Assembly (NCBI RefSeq): GCF_900086705.1
Contig: NZ_LT575483.1
Span: 2,555,189-2,619,188 of the forward strand
Reading direction: 5' to 3'
DNA length: 64,000 nt
From: Massilibacillus massiliensis
GTDB lineage: Bacteria; Bacillota; Negativicutes; FLKF01
Part shown: piece by piece, positions 35,077 to 45,152 of the stretch
Numbering within the stretch: position 1 is the first letter of the stretch
Layout: every line of letters begins with the position of its first letter
Program-made: the position numbers and the translations under genes
Notes under the pieces: model-generated
Seen by the model: only the letters and a program-made list of their open reading frames with translations
What the model was told of the DNA's origin: nothing
Database searches by the model: none

Positions 35077-36276
35077 ATGAATAAAGTGATTGAAGATAAA
35101 AGCAGGTCTGAATTTCCGGCAGAGGGGAGTTTGACTGAAAGACGTCCAGCGCTGGGCTTAAAGGAACAAATTTCAACCAAAGCAGCTTTTTTTATCGGAG
35201 GGGTCGCAGTTTCAGCATGGGCGCCGTTGGTTCCTTATGCGAAAGCACGGTTGGGCGTGGATGAAGGAACGCTGGGATTGCTATTATTATGTCTGGGTGC
35301 CGGATCGATTATGACCATGCCTTTAGCGGGTGTGCTGGCGGCGCGTTTTGGCTGCCGAAAAGTTGTTTGTGTTGCTAGTCTGTTTATATGTCTTGCGCTG
35401 CCTTTTCTGACGATTGCGGCGAGTATTCCTGCTATGGTGATGACATTACTTATCTTTGGTGCTTCCATTGGCATGGTGGATGTCGTGATCAATATTCAGG
35501 CTGCGATTGTTGAGAAGCATAGTGGCAGAGCGATGATGTCCGGATTTCATGGAGCATGGAGTGTCGGCGGCTTTGCTGGAGCTGCGGGTGTTAGCGCTCT
35601 TCTATGGGCGAACGTGTCACCAATGATGGCAGTTCTCTGTGTCGCTGTTATGATTGTCGGACTTTTATTGATTTTCGGAAAGTATTTGCTGCCTTACGGG
35701 AGTGAAGATCAGAATGGGGTATCATTTATTATTCCTAAAGGGATTGTGCTTTTCATAGGTTTTTTATGTTTCATCGTTTTTTTAGCAGAAGGATCTATAC
35801 TGGATTGGAGTGCTGTCTTTTTGACTTCATCGCGTGGTGTTGCATTTTCTTATGCGGGATTGGGCTATTCTATATTTTCAATTACGATGATGATCGGCAG
35901 ATTAACGGGTGATCGTATTGTTGCTAAATTTGGGGGCAGAAAGGTTGTTCTTTTTGGTGGAATCAGTGCGGCGGCGGGGCTTGCTATTGTTGTGTTTATT
36001 CCGAATTGGATAGCATCACTCTTTGGTTTTGCTCTACTTGGGCTGGGAGCAGCCAATATTGTACCGGTTTTATATTCCGTTTTAGGCCGACAGAAAGTCA
36101 TGCCGGTAAATTTGGCAATTTCAGCTGTCTCTACTTTCGGGTATTCAGGCGTTTTGGCAGGCCCGGCACTTATTGGTTTTATAGCGCACGCAACGAGTCT
36201 TGTTGTTGCATTTTTAATTGTCGCTGTCATGTTGTTGTTTGTAGCTGCTAGTTCGCGTGTTACAGCGCAGTTATAA
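35077..36276 (+). CDS. MFS transporter
   Basis: 399 residues with 12 predicted membrane helices. The cytoplasmic loop signature is visible as MTMPLAGVLAARFGCRK between helices 2 and 3, and MMIGRLTGDRIVAKFGGRKV in the second half repeats it. It resembles the FucP/YbjJ-like group of MFS permeases. Co-oriented with the ROK regulator, whose ligand may be its substrate. AGGGGG before ATG. Confidence 0.88.
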   Translation: MNKVIEDKSRSEFPAEGSLTERRPALGLKEQISTKAAFFIGGVAVSAWAPLVPYAKARLGVDEGTLGLLLLCLGAGSIMTMPLAGVLAARFGCRKVVCVASLFICLALPFLTIAASIPAMVMTLLIFGASIGMVDVVINIQAAIVEKHSGRAMMSGFHGAWSVGGFAGAAGVSALLWANVSPMMAVLCVAVMIVGLLLIFGKYLLPYGSEDQNGVSFIIPKGIVLFIGFLCFIVFLAEGSILDWSAVFLTSSRGVAFSYAGLGYSIFSITMMIGRLTGDRIVAKFGGRKVVLFGGISAAAGLAIVVFIPNWIASLFGFALLGLGAANIVPVLYSVLGRQKVMPVNLAISAVSTFGYSGVLAGPALIGFIAHATSLVVAFLIVAVMLLFVAASSRVTAQL

Positions 36277-36482
36277 TTGCAGAAATAAATTGCGAATGGA
36301 AACTGGACGATATCAGAATCTGTAAAGAAGCAAAGCTTAATATTTGATAATACAATTCGAGAATAGGGTAAAGCGTGTTAGCGTCTACTAAGATATATTT
36401 TCGTGCGACATACGTTGATGCTTGATGAAAATATAGCGGGGTAGGCGATTCATAATTTTGATCATATAAGGGGGAAGAAGAA

Positions 36483-37271
36483 ATGTTAGCTGATTATCAT
36501 ATTCATACAGAGCATTCTGACGATTCGTCATACCCAATGGAAGATATGATTCAACAGGCAATCCGACTGGGATTAGAGGAAATCTGTATTACGGAGCATA
36601 TGGACTATTTTAGAAATGATTTTACACACATGGTAAATTACGATGCATATCTATCGGAATATCGTTGTCTGGAAGCAAAGTATCGAGATAAAATTTGTAT
36701 AAAGTTTGGTGTGGAATTCGGGGTGCAAATGCATACGATCCAAGAGTTTACGCGTGATTTTAAGATGTATCCGTTTGATTTTATCATCTTGTCAAATCAT
36801 CAAATTGATGATAAGGAATTTTGGACGGGAGAGTATCAGCAGGGAAAAACACAGTTGGAGTATAACTCGGCATATTATCAAGCAATTTTAGATGTCATTT
36901 CCAACTTCAAAAATTATAGTGTTCTAGGGCATTTAGATATGATTAAGCGTTATGATAAGAAAGGTGTGTTAGACGATCGGGTAAATGAGATGTTGATCAA
37001 GGATATTTTAAAACTTGCCATTTCTGACGGTAAAGGAATTGAAGTCAATACTTCCTGTTTTCGTTATAAAATGCCTGACCTTACTCCTTCGCGCACGATT
37101 TTGACATGGTATTATGAACTAGGCGGGACCATACTGACAATCGGTTCCGACAGTCATGAAGAAGGTCATCTGGGGCATCGTCTCTTATATGCAAGAGACG
37201 AATTAAAGAAGATCGGATTTAAACAGTTCTGCACCTTTGATAAAATGGATCCTGTTTTTCATGATCTATAA
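36483..37271 (+). CDS. PHP-domain histidinol-phosphatase-type hydrolase
   Basis: 262 residues of the HisJ/HisK PHP family. Metal-binding motifs: DYHIHTEHSDDS, ITEHMDYF, KFGVEFGVQ, LSNHQID, VLGHLDMIKRYD and GSDSHEEGHLG. It dephosphorylates histidinol phosphate or a similar ester. No other his genes are close, so the biosynthetic role is only probable. Monocistronic, AGGGGGAAGAAG before ATG, terminator after. Confidence 0.87.
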   Translation: MLADYHIHTEHSDDSSYPMEDMIQQAIRLGLEEICITEHMDYFRNDFTHMVNYDAYLSEYRCLEAKYRDKICIKFGVEFGVQMHTIQEFTRDFKMYPFDFIILSNHQIDDKEFWTGEYQQGKTQLEYNSAYYQAILDVISNFKNYSVLGHLDMIKRYDKKGVLDDRVNEMLIKDILKLAISDGKGIEVNTSCFRYKMPDLTPSRTILTWYYELGGTILTIGSDSHEEGHLGHRLLYARDELKKIGFKQFCTFDKMDPVFHDL

Positions 37272-37282
37272 AAGGTTATATT

Positions 37283-37330
37283 AAAAAGACGGTTCGAGCA
37301 TCCTAAAAGGGAAGCATGAACCGTCTTTTT
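37283..37330. terminator. Terminator after PHP gene
   Basis: AAAAAGACGGTTC pairs with GAACCGTCTTTTT. Confidence 0.85.
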
Positions 37331-37406
37331 GGTGCGCATATAGAATTTTATAGGAATACTGCAGTTTTTGCAGTCGTGATAAAATGCTTTTCAGCCAATG
37401 CGTGTT

Positions 37407-38054
37407 TTATTCAGTTAGATCTTCTTTCTTGATCGCATCAAGATAACTATAAACAGTCACTTTAGATATATTTAATTTTTCGGCAACTTTTTCTATGGAG
37501 CCTTTAATTAAAAAAATCCCCTTTTGCTCCATAAATTGAATTAACGCAATTTTATCTTTTCGTTTTAAAGTTTCAATATTGCTATTGCCGATCATTTTGT
37601 TGATTAAATCATCTACAATTTCCATAACATTCGTAAAAGGTTCTACCGTTGTTTCGATATTTTCTTGCTCTGTAATCAAAAAGTCATCTAATAGTGTTTT
37701 AAGATTATCAAAACTATTTAAATCATAATTTACACAGAAAGCGCCAATTACTTTATCATCATAGTCTCTAATCAGTGCGGTAGAAGATTTTATTTTTCTG
37801 CCGTCTTCGGTGACGGTTAAATAATTTGCCGTAAAATCATGATCAAAATTTTTAGACAAAAGTACATCTTTGATTAAATGGTCAAAGGGCTGTCCGATTT
37901 GTCGTCCGGTTACGTGATTATGAATTGTGTAAACTACTGAATTTTGAGGAATGGATAAATCATGAATAACCACTTCGCAGTTTTTACCAAAGGTTTTTGC
38001 GATCAAGTTGGCTATAGGGATATATTTTTCTAATTTTTTATTGATAGAATGCAA
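37407..38054 (-). CDS. YheO-type PAS/HTH transcriptional regulator
   Basis: About 215 residues: N-terminal YheO-like PAS domain (IAKTFGKNCEVVIHDLS, VTGRQIGQP, SSTALIRDYDDKVIGAFCVNYD) and a C-terminal HTH (KGSIEKVAEKLNISKVTVYSYLDAI). Members commonly regulate amino-acid catabolism such as dsd or dnl genes. I prefer the TTG at 38054, eleven bases after GGAGG. Divergent from the D-amino-acid operon it probably controls. Confidence 0.85.
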   Translation of the reverse strand: MHSINKKLEKYIPIANLIAKTFGKNCEVVIHDLSIPQNSVVYTIHNHVTGRQIGQPFDHLIKDVLLSKNFDHDFTANYLTVTEDGRKIKSSTALIRDYDDKVIGAFCVNYDLNSFDNLKTLLDDFLITEQENIETTVEPFTNVMEIVDDLINKMIGNSNIETLKRKDKIALIQFMEQKGIFLIKGSIEKVAEKLNISKVTVYSYLDAIKKEDLTE

Positions 38055-38223
38055 TTGAACTTTTACCTCCAAAATATAGAAAAAAATCTATAAATATCTT
38101 GAAAATCTATAATTTATTATATATAATACAGAAAAAAGATGATTTATATGTATTATTATATAATTTTTTATATAATAGTCAATTCTATCATCTGAAAATA
38201 ATATGAATTAGGAAGTGTATAGT

Positions 38224-39336
38224 ATGATCAAGTCAAAATATGAACAGATTGATACACCGGCACTTTTAATTGATGAAGATCTTATGATTGAAAACCTCCG
38301 TTTTATGCAAAAAAAGGCAAATAAATTTAGAGTGAATTTACGTCCCCATATAAAAACGCATAGAATGCCCGAGCTGGCGAAACTTCAGCTGCAAGGAGGT
38401 GCAGTTGGTATTACAGTGGCTAAGGTGGGCGAAGCAGAAATCATGGCAGAGCATGGGATAAATGATATCTTTATAGCAAATGAAATTGTAGGAATTTCTA
38501 AACTTGAAAGAATAAAAGCACTGGCAGAAAAGATAACAATACGTTTAGGTGTGGACAATCAAAAGCAAGTGGATCAATTGGAACAAGTTTTTAAAACTGC
38601 GAATATGCCGATTGAGGTTTTAATTGAACTTGAAGTCGGTGAAGATCGTTCTGGTGTGATTACAGATGCACAACTCATTCATTTAGCAAAATATATTGAA
38701 AAACAAGACAAGGTTGTTTTAAAGGGTATTTTTTCTCACGAAGGTCACACGTATAAAGCCAAAGATAAAGATGAATGCCGTAGGTTAGCAGTGGAGAGTC
38801 AGCAGAGGACGATTCGGGCAGTTAATTTAATCAGAGAAGAGGGGATTGGTGTTGATATTGTAAGTATTGGATCTACTCCTTCACTGATGCAAGCAGAAAT
38901 AATTGCAGGAATTACAGAAATCAGACCTGGCACATATATTTTTATGGACGCCGGGCAAGGAAATGCGATGAAAGATTATAGCCATTGTGCGGCCACGGTT
39001 TTGGTGACAGTTATCAGTAAGCCAACGGAAGAACGCGTCGTCTTTGATGCGGGAGCTAAAACTTTAACTACACAAAATCGTCCGGGCGGAATATGTGCGA
39101 CAGAAGGACAAGGATTAGTCAAAAATTCTAAAAACGTTCGTGTTGCGGGATTGTTCGATGAACATGGATTAATCTATGATAAAACGTTTAGAGAATATAT
39201 TGAAATCGGCGATAAAATAGAAATTATTCCGAATCATATTTGTCCTACTTGTAATTTATATGAGAAAGCGTATCTGGTTTCTAAGGGACAATGTATAAGA
39301 GAAATTCCTATTTTATGTAGAGGAAAATCTCAATAG
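38224..39336 (+). CDS. D-threonine aldolase/D-serine dehydratase-like PLP enzyme
   Basis: 370 residues, alanine-racemase-type barrel: RPHIKTHRMPELAKLQLQGG carries the PLP lysine, VEVGEDRSG and EIRPGTYIFMDAGQ follow, and the C-terminal domain ends with the metal site ...FDEHGLI ... IPNHICPTCNLYE. The family cleaves or dehydrates D-beta-hydroxy amino acids. First gene of a three-gene operon with RidA and a threonine-synthase-like protein. Confidence 0.88.
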   Translation: MIKSKYEQIDTPALLIDEDLMIENLRFMQKKANKFRVNLRPHIKTHRMPELAKLQLQGGAVGITVAKVGEAEIMAEHGINDIFIANEIVGISKLERIKALAEKITIRLGVDNQKQVDQLEQVFKTANMPIEVLIELEVGEDRSGVITDAQLIHLAKYIEKQDKVVLKGIFSHEGHTYKAKDKDECRRLAVESQQRTIRAVNLIREEGIGVDIVSIGSTPSLMQAEIIAGITEIRPGTYIFMDAGQGNAMKDYSHCAATVLVTVISKPTEERVVFDAGAKTLTTQNRPGGICATEGQGLVKNSKNVRVAGLFDEHGLIYDKTFREYIEIGDKIEIIPNHICPTCNLYEKAYLVSKGQCIREIPILCRGKSQ

Positions 39337-39376
39337 TATAAACTTGATGAAGATAAATGAAAAAAGGATGATCTAT

Positions 39377-39763
39377 ATGAAAAAAATTACACCAAACTAT
39401 GCTTGTGAGAATAAAGGTCATTATACGCCGGGGATGATTTCAAATGGAATGCTGTATATTTCTGGACAGTTGTCTATCGACCCCGATACGCGAAAAGTAG
39501 CAAGTGGCGGCATTGAAGAACATGCTAGACTTGCATTGAAAAATGTTGACCGTGTTCTGAAAGAAGCTGGATGTTCTAGATCTGATATTGTGCAGTGTAG
39601 AGTCTGTATCGCAGATATTGATCAATGGGATGCTGTCAATCAAGTGTATGCGGAGTTCTTTGGCGAACATAAACCGGCTAGGATTGTCGTGCCTGTAGGT
39701 AAACTTCATTTCGGGTGCCTTATAGAGATTGAAGCAATTGCTGAATTGAGGGGTGAAAAATGA
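39377..39763 (+). CDS. RidA family enamine/imine deaminase
   Basis: 128 residues of YjgF/RidA: GMISNGMLYISGQLSIDPDTRK, ALKNVDRVLKEAGCSRSDIVQCRVCI, and the arginine in HKPARIVVPVGKLHFGCLIEIEAIA that binds the carboxylate. RidA hydrolyses reactive enamines released by PLP dehydratases, which fits its place between two PLP enzymes. ATG 39377 has AAAGGA nine bases upstream. Overlaps the next gene by four bases. Confidence 0.9.
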   Translation: MKKITPNYACENKGHYTPGMISNGMLYISGQLSIDPDTRKVASGGIEEHARLALKNVDRVLKEAGCSRSDIVQCRVCIADIDQWDAVNQVYAEFFGEHKPARIVVPVGKLHFGCLIEIEAIAELRGEK

Positions 39764-40854
39764 ACTATATCTGCTTAAAATGCGGAAAAATAACAGCTGT
39801 AACAACGAGAAAGGCAAGGTGCGATTGCGGTGGGCTATGGAAATTAGAATATAAACCGCCGAAATTTGATATGTCTTTAATTGATCGTGACACTTGGGGG
39901 ATTTTTCGTTATCGAGCTTTTATGCCCTTAGAAGGTGAAACATGGCGGGAAATTACTTTGGGGGAAGGGATGACGCCGGTAATACAGCTTAACGAGGATG
40001 TTTTGCTTAAGATGGAGTATTTTATGCCGACTTTATCTTTTAAAGATAGAGGTGCTGCGATCTTGATTGCGCATTGTAAAGCAATTGGTATAAATTCCGT
40101 CGCACAAGATAGTAGCGGAAATGCGGGGAATAGTGTCGCAGCTTATTGTGCCAAGGCTGGTATTGATTGTGAGATTTTTGTACCAGAAGGAACGTCTCCG
40201 CAAAAGATAAATATGATTCAATCTCATAATGCACGTGTTAATATTATCCCCGGAACGAGAGATACCTGTGCAGATGTTTGCCGCGCAAAGGTAGAACACG
40301 AGGGAATATACTATGCAAATCATGTATATCAGCCGCTGTTCTATCAAGGAACAAAAACGTATATTTACGAAATCTATGAGCAGTTGCACAGAATTCCGAA
40401 GAATATCTTTGTGCCGTTGGGAAATGGTACGCTGTTTATCGGAATTGTGAAAGCATTGGAAGAGTTGCTGGATAGTACAGTCATTGAAAAAATGCCCAAT
40501 ATTATAGCGGTTCAAAGTGAACATTGTGCTCCCTTTGTCAAAGCTGTGATGAATGAAGAACGTCAGCCGGCGGCGATCATACCCTCTCCAACAATGGCAG
40601 AAGGTATTGCGATTGGCGTGCCTATGCGCGGAGAAGAAATTTTAGAGTATATTTATAAATATGGAATCAAAGTGATTACAGCTCCAGAGAATCAAATCTT
40701 AAAAGCTAGAATGGATCTCGCTGCCAAAGGCATTTATTGTGAGCATACAACCGCAGCTACATATGCGGCATATCTAAAATATTGTGAAATAAAAGGACGG
40801 ACACCCGATAGTTTAATTCCTATGTGTGGTGCAGGGCTTAAATCAGATCATTGA
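39760..40854 (+). CDS. Threonine synthase-like PLP enzyme
   Basis: 364 residues: N-terminal zinc-ribbon-like C-x2-C ... C-D-C-GG, then the fold-type II PLP domain with LSFKDRGAA (PLP Lys), DSSGNAGNSVAAYCAKAGI, EGTSPQKINMIQ and GNGTLFIGIVKAL (glycine-rich phosphate loop). Related enzymes make threonine or deaminate amino acids. ATGA overlap with ridA implies translational coupling and a shared catabolic job. Confidence 0.87.
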   Translation: MNYICLKCGKITAVTTRKARCDCGGLWKLEYKPPKFDMSLIDRDTWGIFRYRAFMPLEGETWREITLGEGMTPVIQLNEDVLLKMEYFMPTLSFKDRGAAILIAHCKAIGINSVAQDSSGNAGNSVAAYCAKAGIDCEIFVPEGTSPQKINMIQSHNARVNIIPGTRDTCADVCRAKVEHEGIYYANHVYQPLFYQGTKTYIYEIYEQLHRIPKNIFVPLGNGTLFIGIVKALEELLDSTVIEKMPNIIAVQSEHCAPFVKAVMNEERQPAAIIPSPTMAEGIAIGVPMRGEEILEYIYKYGIKVITAPENQILKARMDLAAKGIYCEHTTAATYAAYLKYCEIKGRTPDSLIPMCGAGLKSDH

Positions 40855-40879
40855 AATTTTAGGAAATTTAAATCCTGAT

Positions 40880-40939
40880 AATAAAGAGACAGGCACATTG
40901 TTTTCGCTTTATATTCGAGAATAATATGTCTGTCTTTAT
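40880..40939 (+). terminator. Terminator of the D-amino-acid operon
   Basis: AATAAAGAGACAGGCACAT pairs imperfectly with ATGTCTGTCTTTATT. Confidence 0.6.
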
Positions 40940-41182
40940 TTTGATTAAAATTAAATTCCGATAGTGCAAGTTTTGAATTAGGGCTTGTATTTTATTCTAA
41001 TATCCAATATGCTTTAAATAGGGGTAATTTTAGCATAAAAGTCCTATGAAAAGACTAAAAAAGTGGAGGGTGTAAATATCAAAATTTTAAATGAATTGAT
41101 TTAAGAAAGGAGTGTATATTCGCATACATATAAAATCCATATATTGTAAAGTAAATATCGCAGCAACGGGAGGTAGAAAATT
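40940..41182. other. Gene-free stretch before chemoreceptor
   Basis: With the terminator it makes a 328-base gap. It is AT-rich leader DNA of the chemoreceptor, with GGGAGG at 41168-41173. I see no convincing -35/-10 pair or dyad. Confidence 0.4.
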
Positions 41183-43150
41183 TTGAATATTAAGAAAAAA
41201 CTAACGATTGCTTTAGTGGTTGCAAGTGCGGTACCGTTGATTATTTTTACTATCATTAGTTTGAATAACTCAATAAAAAGTGCTACACAAAGTGCGATGA
41301 CGGATAATCTGCAGCGTTCAGAACTTGCACAAGAAAAAATTGATAAATTTGTTGATAAAAACTTAAATGGGGTAAAATTATTAGCGACGAATCCAATTGT
41401 TCGTTCTTATGATGCACAAGCGACAAAACCTGTTCTTATAGATGCTGCCAAAGTATATAAAGATTTGGCGCCTATTGTTGTTACCGGTGCAAATGCGATG
41501 CAAGTGGTGAAAAGCGACAGTGCTCCTTTGGCAAATGTAGCGGATCGTAATTTCTTTAAAGATGCAATTTCCGGGAAGGAAGAAGTGGTATCTGAGGTCT
41601 TGGTAAGTAAGGACAATGGGCATCTTATTTCTGTTTTGGCTGCACCGGTTAAAGATGCTGCAAGTGGAAAAGTAACAGGGGTAATTCAAGGCAGTATTGA
41701 ACTTTCCATACTTACGGATATCGTGAAAAGTCTTTCAAAAGAGAATGTCAATGTGTATGTATTGGATCGTGATGGTAAATTATTAGCGCATCCAACAAAA
41801 GACCTGCAAAAAGCAGAAGATCGTGTGGATTTGACGAAATTTGATTTTGTCAAACAAGCCTTATCAGGAAAAAGCGGTTCAGATATGGTTGAAATTGATG
41901 GAACAAAAATGATGGTAAGTTATACAAAAAATCAAAAATCCGGATGGATTATTTGTTCTGAGATTCCATATAAGGCAGCGATTGCTGAAAGTGTAAAAGA
42001 AGCAATTTACACATCGGTCACCGGATTAATTATACTATTATTTACTGGTGCTTTGGCGTTTTGGTTAGCTGGAATAGCAACCAAACCGATTTATGCAATT
42101 GTTCAGGCCGCGGATCATATTGCAAATGGGAATTTGGCCGTGGAAGAAATTCAGATAAAATCTAAAGATGAACTTGGGACATTAGCAAAATCCTTTAATG
42201 CTATGGTAGAAAATCTTAGAAAACTCATTCGACAAGTACAAAGCAATGCTGAAACAGTTGCGGCGGCTTCACAGCAGCTTAATGCGAGTGCTGATCAGTC
42301 TGCGCAAGCCTCCAATCAAGTGGCAGTATCTATAACGGAAGTGGCAAATGGCGCGGAAAAACAAAGAATGGCAGTAGAGAATACTTCTAAAGTTGTTGCA
42401 AATATGTCTGATAATATTGGACATGCAACAGTAAGCGTTCGTGCTGTTTCAGAACAATCCGCACAAAGTGCTTCTACAGCTCGTGAGGGCGGAAAGGCTG
42501 TGCAGGAAGCAGTTGAGCAGATGATTGAATTAGAAAACACGGTGAATGAATCTGCGAAAGTTGTAACACACTTGGGAGAACGATCTAAAGAAATTGGACA
42601 AATTGTAAATACAATTTCAGGGATAGCTGGGCAAACAAATCTTTTGGCTTTGAATGCAGCCATTGAAGCTGCTAGAGCCGGCGAACAAGGCAGAGGGTTC
42701 GCTGTTGTTGCTGAAGAGGTTAGAAAACTAGCTGAGCAGTCACAAATCGCAGCGAAACAGATTGAAGATTTAATTCGGGAAATTCAAGGAGAAACAGAAA
42801 AAGCTGTGCAAGCAATGGATGTTGGTACAGTCAAAACTAAAGAGGCTACTGGTGTTGTGAATCAGGCTGGTAAAGCCTTTCAAGAAATCGTTGAGAGAGT
42901 GGCTGATTTGTCTAAGCAGATTCAAGAAATTACAGTTGCGGTAGGGCAGCTGGATGGCGGAAGTCAAGAGATTGTTTCATCTGTCAAGGAAATTGATTCT
43001 TTAACCCATTCCGTGACCGATGAAGCGCAAAATGTTTCGGCAGCCACACAGGAACAAGCGGCTTCGATGCATGAAATTTCTGATTCTAGTAATGCACTTA
43101 CCAAAATGGCAGTAGAGCTGCAAGCTGAAATTACTAAATTTCGGACGTAA
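41183..43150 (+). CDS. Methyl-accepting chemotaxis protein
   Basis: 655 residues. TM1 at about 8-26, a double-Cache periplasmic sensor (30-265) with the [20 protein letters not shown] segment, TM2 at about 272-295, HAMP to ~350, and a cytoplasmic signalling domain whose tip is [20 protein letters not shown] at ~480. It senses small ligands outside the membrane and signals to CheA. TTG start ten bases after GGGAGG. Single gene. Confidence 0.95.
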   Translation: MNIKKKLTIALVVASAVPLIIFTIISLNNSIKSATQSAMTDNLQRSELAQEKIDKFVDKNLNGVKLLATNPIVRSYDAQATKPVLIDAAKVYKDLAPIVVTGANAMQVVKSDSAPLANVADRNFFKDAISGKEEVVSEVLVSKDNGHLISVLAAPVKDAASGKVTGVIQGSIELSILTDIVKSLSKENVNVYVLDRDGKLLAHPTKDLQKAEDRVDLTKFDFVKQALSGKSGSDMVEIDGTKMMVSYTKNQKSGWIICSEIPYKAAIAESVKEAIYTSVTGLIILLFTGALAFWLAGIATKPIYAIVQAADHIANGNLAVEEIQIKSKDELGTLAKSFNAMVENLRKLIRQVQSNAETVAAASQQLNASADQSAQASNQVAVSITEVANGAEKQRMAVENTSKVVANMSDNIGHATVSVRAVSEQSAQSASTAREGGKAVQEAVEQMIELENTVNESAKVVTHLGERSKEIGQIVNTISGIAGQTNLLALNAAIEAARAGEQGRGFAVVAEEVRKLAEQSQIAAKQIEDLIREIQGETEKAVQAMDVGTVKTKEATGVVNQAGKAFQEIVERVADLSKQIQEITVAVGQLDGGSQEIVSSVKEIDSLTHSVTDEAQNVSAATQEQAASMHEISDSSNALTKMAVELQAEITKFRT

Positions 43151-43182
43151 TATTAAAATAACTTTCTCATAATAAAAGAGAT

Positions 43183-43220
43183 AAAAAGCTGGACCCTGAT
43201 AATTTAGGGTTCAGCTTTTT
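43183..43220. terminator. Terminator after chemoreceptor
   Basis: AAAAAGCTG.ACCCT pairs with AGGGT.CAGCTTTTT. Confidence 0.85.
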
Positions 43221-43277
43221 ATTTTACAATGACGTAGTCGAGATCTTATCGCCGCCCCGCGCCTTTGTCTAAACTCC

Positions 43278-43299
43278 GAGGTTACCTTAAGGTAACCTC
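43278..43299. promoter_or_regulatory. Perfect palindrome upstream of SnoaL gene
   Basis: A 22-bp perfect palindrome with half GAGGTTACCTT, about 85 bases before the 43384 start. Sites of this AGGTTACC type are typical of MerR-family regulators, but I find no matching -35/-10 spacing and no regulator beside it. Confidence 0.55.
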
Positions 43300-43383
43300 C
43301 TAATCATAAAGTGCGTTCTTCTTTTTTTATGACATTATAGTTATAATGAAATTAAAAATCAATATCAAGCAAAAGGAGGTCTT

Positions 43384-43851
43384 ATGGTGAAAAAAATCTT
43401 AATTGTATTGTTGCTGGCCTTGTCGTTTGGAAGTATTGTCTTCCCCGGAGGTCGTGTTCAGGCAGCGAGCAGAGATTTTGGTTCAGAGAATAAACAATTC
43501 GTTGAAACATTTTGGAATCAACTTTTCAATCAGCACAATGTAAACGTTATTGACAGCAAGGTTGACGATATCTATATCCAACATAGTCCATCCGTTGCAG
43601 ACGGGAAAGTAGCGTTCAAAAATGCAATGACGGATTATTTAAAAGGATTCCCTGAAAGCACTGCTGAAATAAAACGCATAGTTTCTGAAGGTGATTATGT
43701 CTTCATTCATAATCACATCAAACTAAATCCACAAGATCGTGGACAAGCAGCAGTCGATATTTTCCGCGTTGAAAATGGAAAAATCGTAGAACATTGGGAT
43801 ATAATTCAGGATGTTCCTGAGCAAAGTGCAAATAATAATACAATGTTTTAA
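43384..43851 (+). CDS. Secreted SnoaL-like protein
   Basis: 155 residues: signal peptide MVKKILIVLLLALSFG...VQA, then a SnoaL/NTF2-like domain (NKQFVETFWNQLFNQHNVNVIDSKV, YIQHSPSVADGK, VFIHNHIKLN, VDIFRVENGKIVEHWDIIQDVPE). Such domains isomerise or cyclise small ligands or just bind them; here it is exported. AAAGGAGG before the start. It is followed after 32 bases by an NAD(P)-binding protein. Confidence 0.85.
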   Translation: MVKKILIVLLLALSFGSIVFPGGRVQAASRDFGSENKQFVETFWNQLFNQHNVNVIDSKVDDIYIQHSPSVADGKVAFKNAMTDYLKGFPESTAEIKRIVSEGDYVFIHNHIKLNPQDRGQAAVDIFRVENGKIVEHWDIIQDVPEQSANNNTMF

Positions 43852-43883
43852 TTAAAAATAAATTAGAAAGAGGTGTTAGATTT

Positions 43884-44510
43884 ATGAAAATTGCTATAAT
43901 TGGTGCGACAGGCCGAGCAGGTTCTCGTATTCTTTCGGAGGCATTGAATCGTAAACATGATGTGACTGCGATCGTTAGAGATGCCGCAAAAATAAAAAAT
44001 GATGTTGTTAAAACTTTGGAAAAAGACATTTTTTCACTTTCTACAAGTGACTTGCAGGCGTTCGATGTTGTTGTCAGCGCTTTTGGTACACCAAGGGAAT
44101 CGCATCATTTACATCTGGAATCGGCAAAACATTTGACCTCTATTTTGAAAAATCAAGAAAAACCTCGTTTAATCATCGTTGGTGGTGCTGGAAGTTTACT
44201 CGTAGATGACAAAGGAACAGAACTTTGTAAAACGCCAGATTTTCCACCTGAATATAATATCACTGCCACAGCGATGCATGAGGAATTAAATTTCTTATAT
44301 AATGTCATTGATGTCAATTGGGTATTTCTTAGTCCTTCCGCTGAATTTGCGCCTGGTGAACGTACTGGACACTATCGATTAGGAAAAGATCATTTACTTG
44401 TCGATAAAGAGGGCAATAGCTCAATCAGCATGGAAGATTATGCAATCGCACTTCTCGATGAGATAGAAAAGCCGAAGCACAATAAAGAACGATTCACGGT
44501 TGGTTATTAA
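43884..44510 (+). CDS. NAD(P)-binding Rossmann protein (YwnB/NmrA-like)
   Basis: 208 residues: MKIAIIGATGRAGSRIL is the Rossmann glycine motif, VTAIVRDAAKI the NADP-selective strand, VVSAFGTP and LIIVGGAGSLLVD later landmarks of the BLVRB/YwnB-like atypical SDRs. Likely a small NADPH-dependent reductase. Co-oriented with the SnoaL gene; convergent with an HxlR gene that may respond to the same stress. Confidence 0.88.
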   Translation: MKIAIIGATGRAGSRILSEALNRKHDVTAIVRDAAKIKNDVVKTLEKDIFSLSTSDLQAFDVVVSAFGTPRESHHLHLESAKHLTSILKNQEKPRLIIVGGAGSLLVDDKGTELCKTPDFPPEYNITATAMHEELNFLYNVIDVNWVFLSPSAEFAPGERTGHYRLGKDHLLVDKEGNSSISMEDYAIALLDEIEKPKHNKERFTVGY

Positions 44511-44554
44511 AAATATAAAAGACTCCTTTCTTACGAAAGGAGTCTTTTATATTT
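44511..44554. terminator. Bidirectional terminator
   Basis: Perfect 20-bp stem around TTAC, shared by the convergent genes; it overlaps the last codons of the HxlR gene. Confidence 0.92.
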
Positions 44555-44888
44555 TTATGATATCTTCGTTTTTTAAATACAGGTTTGTCCAGATATTGAT
44601 TTTGTCCATAATACCAATTAACGCCATGCCCTCTTCTGTTAAGCTGTATTCTACAGTTGGTGGTACAGTTGGATAAACTTTCCGTGATAAAATTTTGTTT
44701 TCTTCTAGTAGCTGCAAATTTTCCGACAGCACTTTCGCACTAATCCCATCAAGCTGTTTTTGCAGCATAGCAAAATGTTTAGGCCCCTCTGACAAAGACA
44801 AAAGAATATTGGTTCTCCATTTTCCTTTAAGTATGTCAATGAAACAGTCAAATGGGCATTGATATTGTTTTGTATTAAATAAAAACAA
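44547..44888 (-). CDS. HxlR family transcriptional regulator
   Basis: 113 residues: CPFDCFIDILKGKWRTNILLSLSEGPKHFAMLQKQLDGISAKVLSENLQLLEENKIL and the wing YPTVPPTVEYSLTEEG, the HxlR signature with the usual N-terminal Cys. TTG start eight bases after GAGGTG. Convergent with the NAD(P)-binding gene. Target unknown; no dyad noticed at its own promoter. Confidence 0.88.
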   Translation of the reverse strand: MFLFNTKQYQCPFDCFIDILKGKWRTNILLSLSEGPKHFAMLQKQLDGISAKVLSENLQLLEENKILSRKVYPTVPPTVEYSLTEEGMALIGIMDKINIWTNLYLKNEDIIKI

Positions 44889-45152
44889 AATAACACCACC
44901 TCTTTAATCGCTTAAGCATTCATTATAAATCCTTGTTTTCACATTTTAACAATCTGTATTAACATTTGTCAAATACTGATAAAATTAAATGGGTTTTGAA
45001 CATAGAGGGGTTGGAATGAAGCATTCTAATATTCTCATTAAGGAAGAGAAAAATAAAGCAAGATATATAGACTTCTATGATAAAATTATGTTAGCAAATA
45101 AAATAGTTGAGTTGAGGCTCTTTATATAAAATTTTGAAATTTGGAGGTCATT

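Noticed and set aside
36006-36251. Plus-strand frame inside the MFS gene at 35077
   Set aside because: Out-of-frame shadow of a clear transporter gene.
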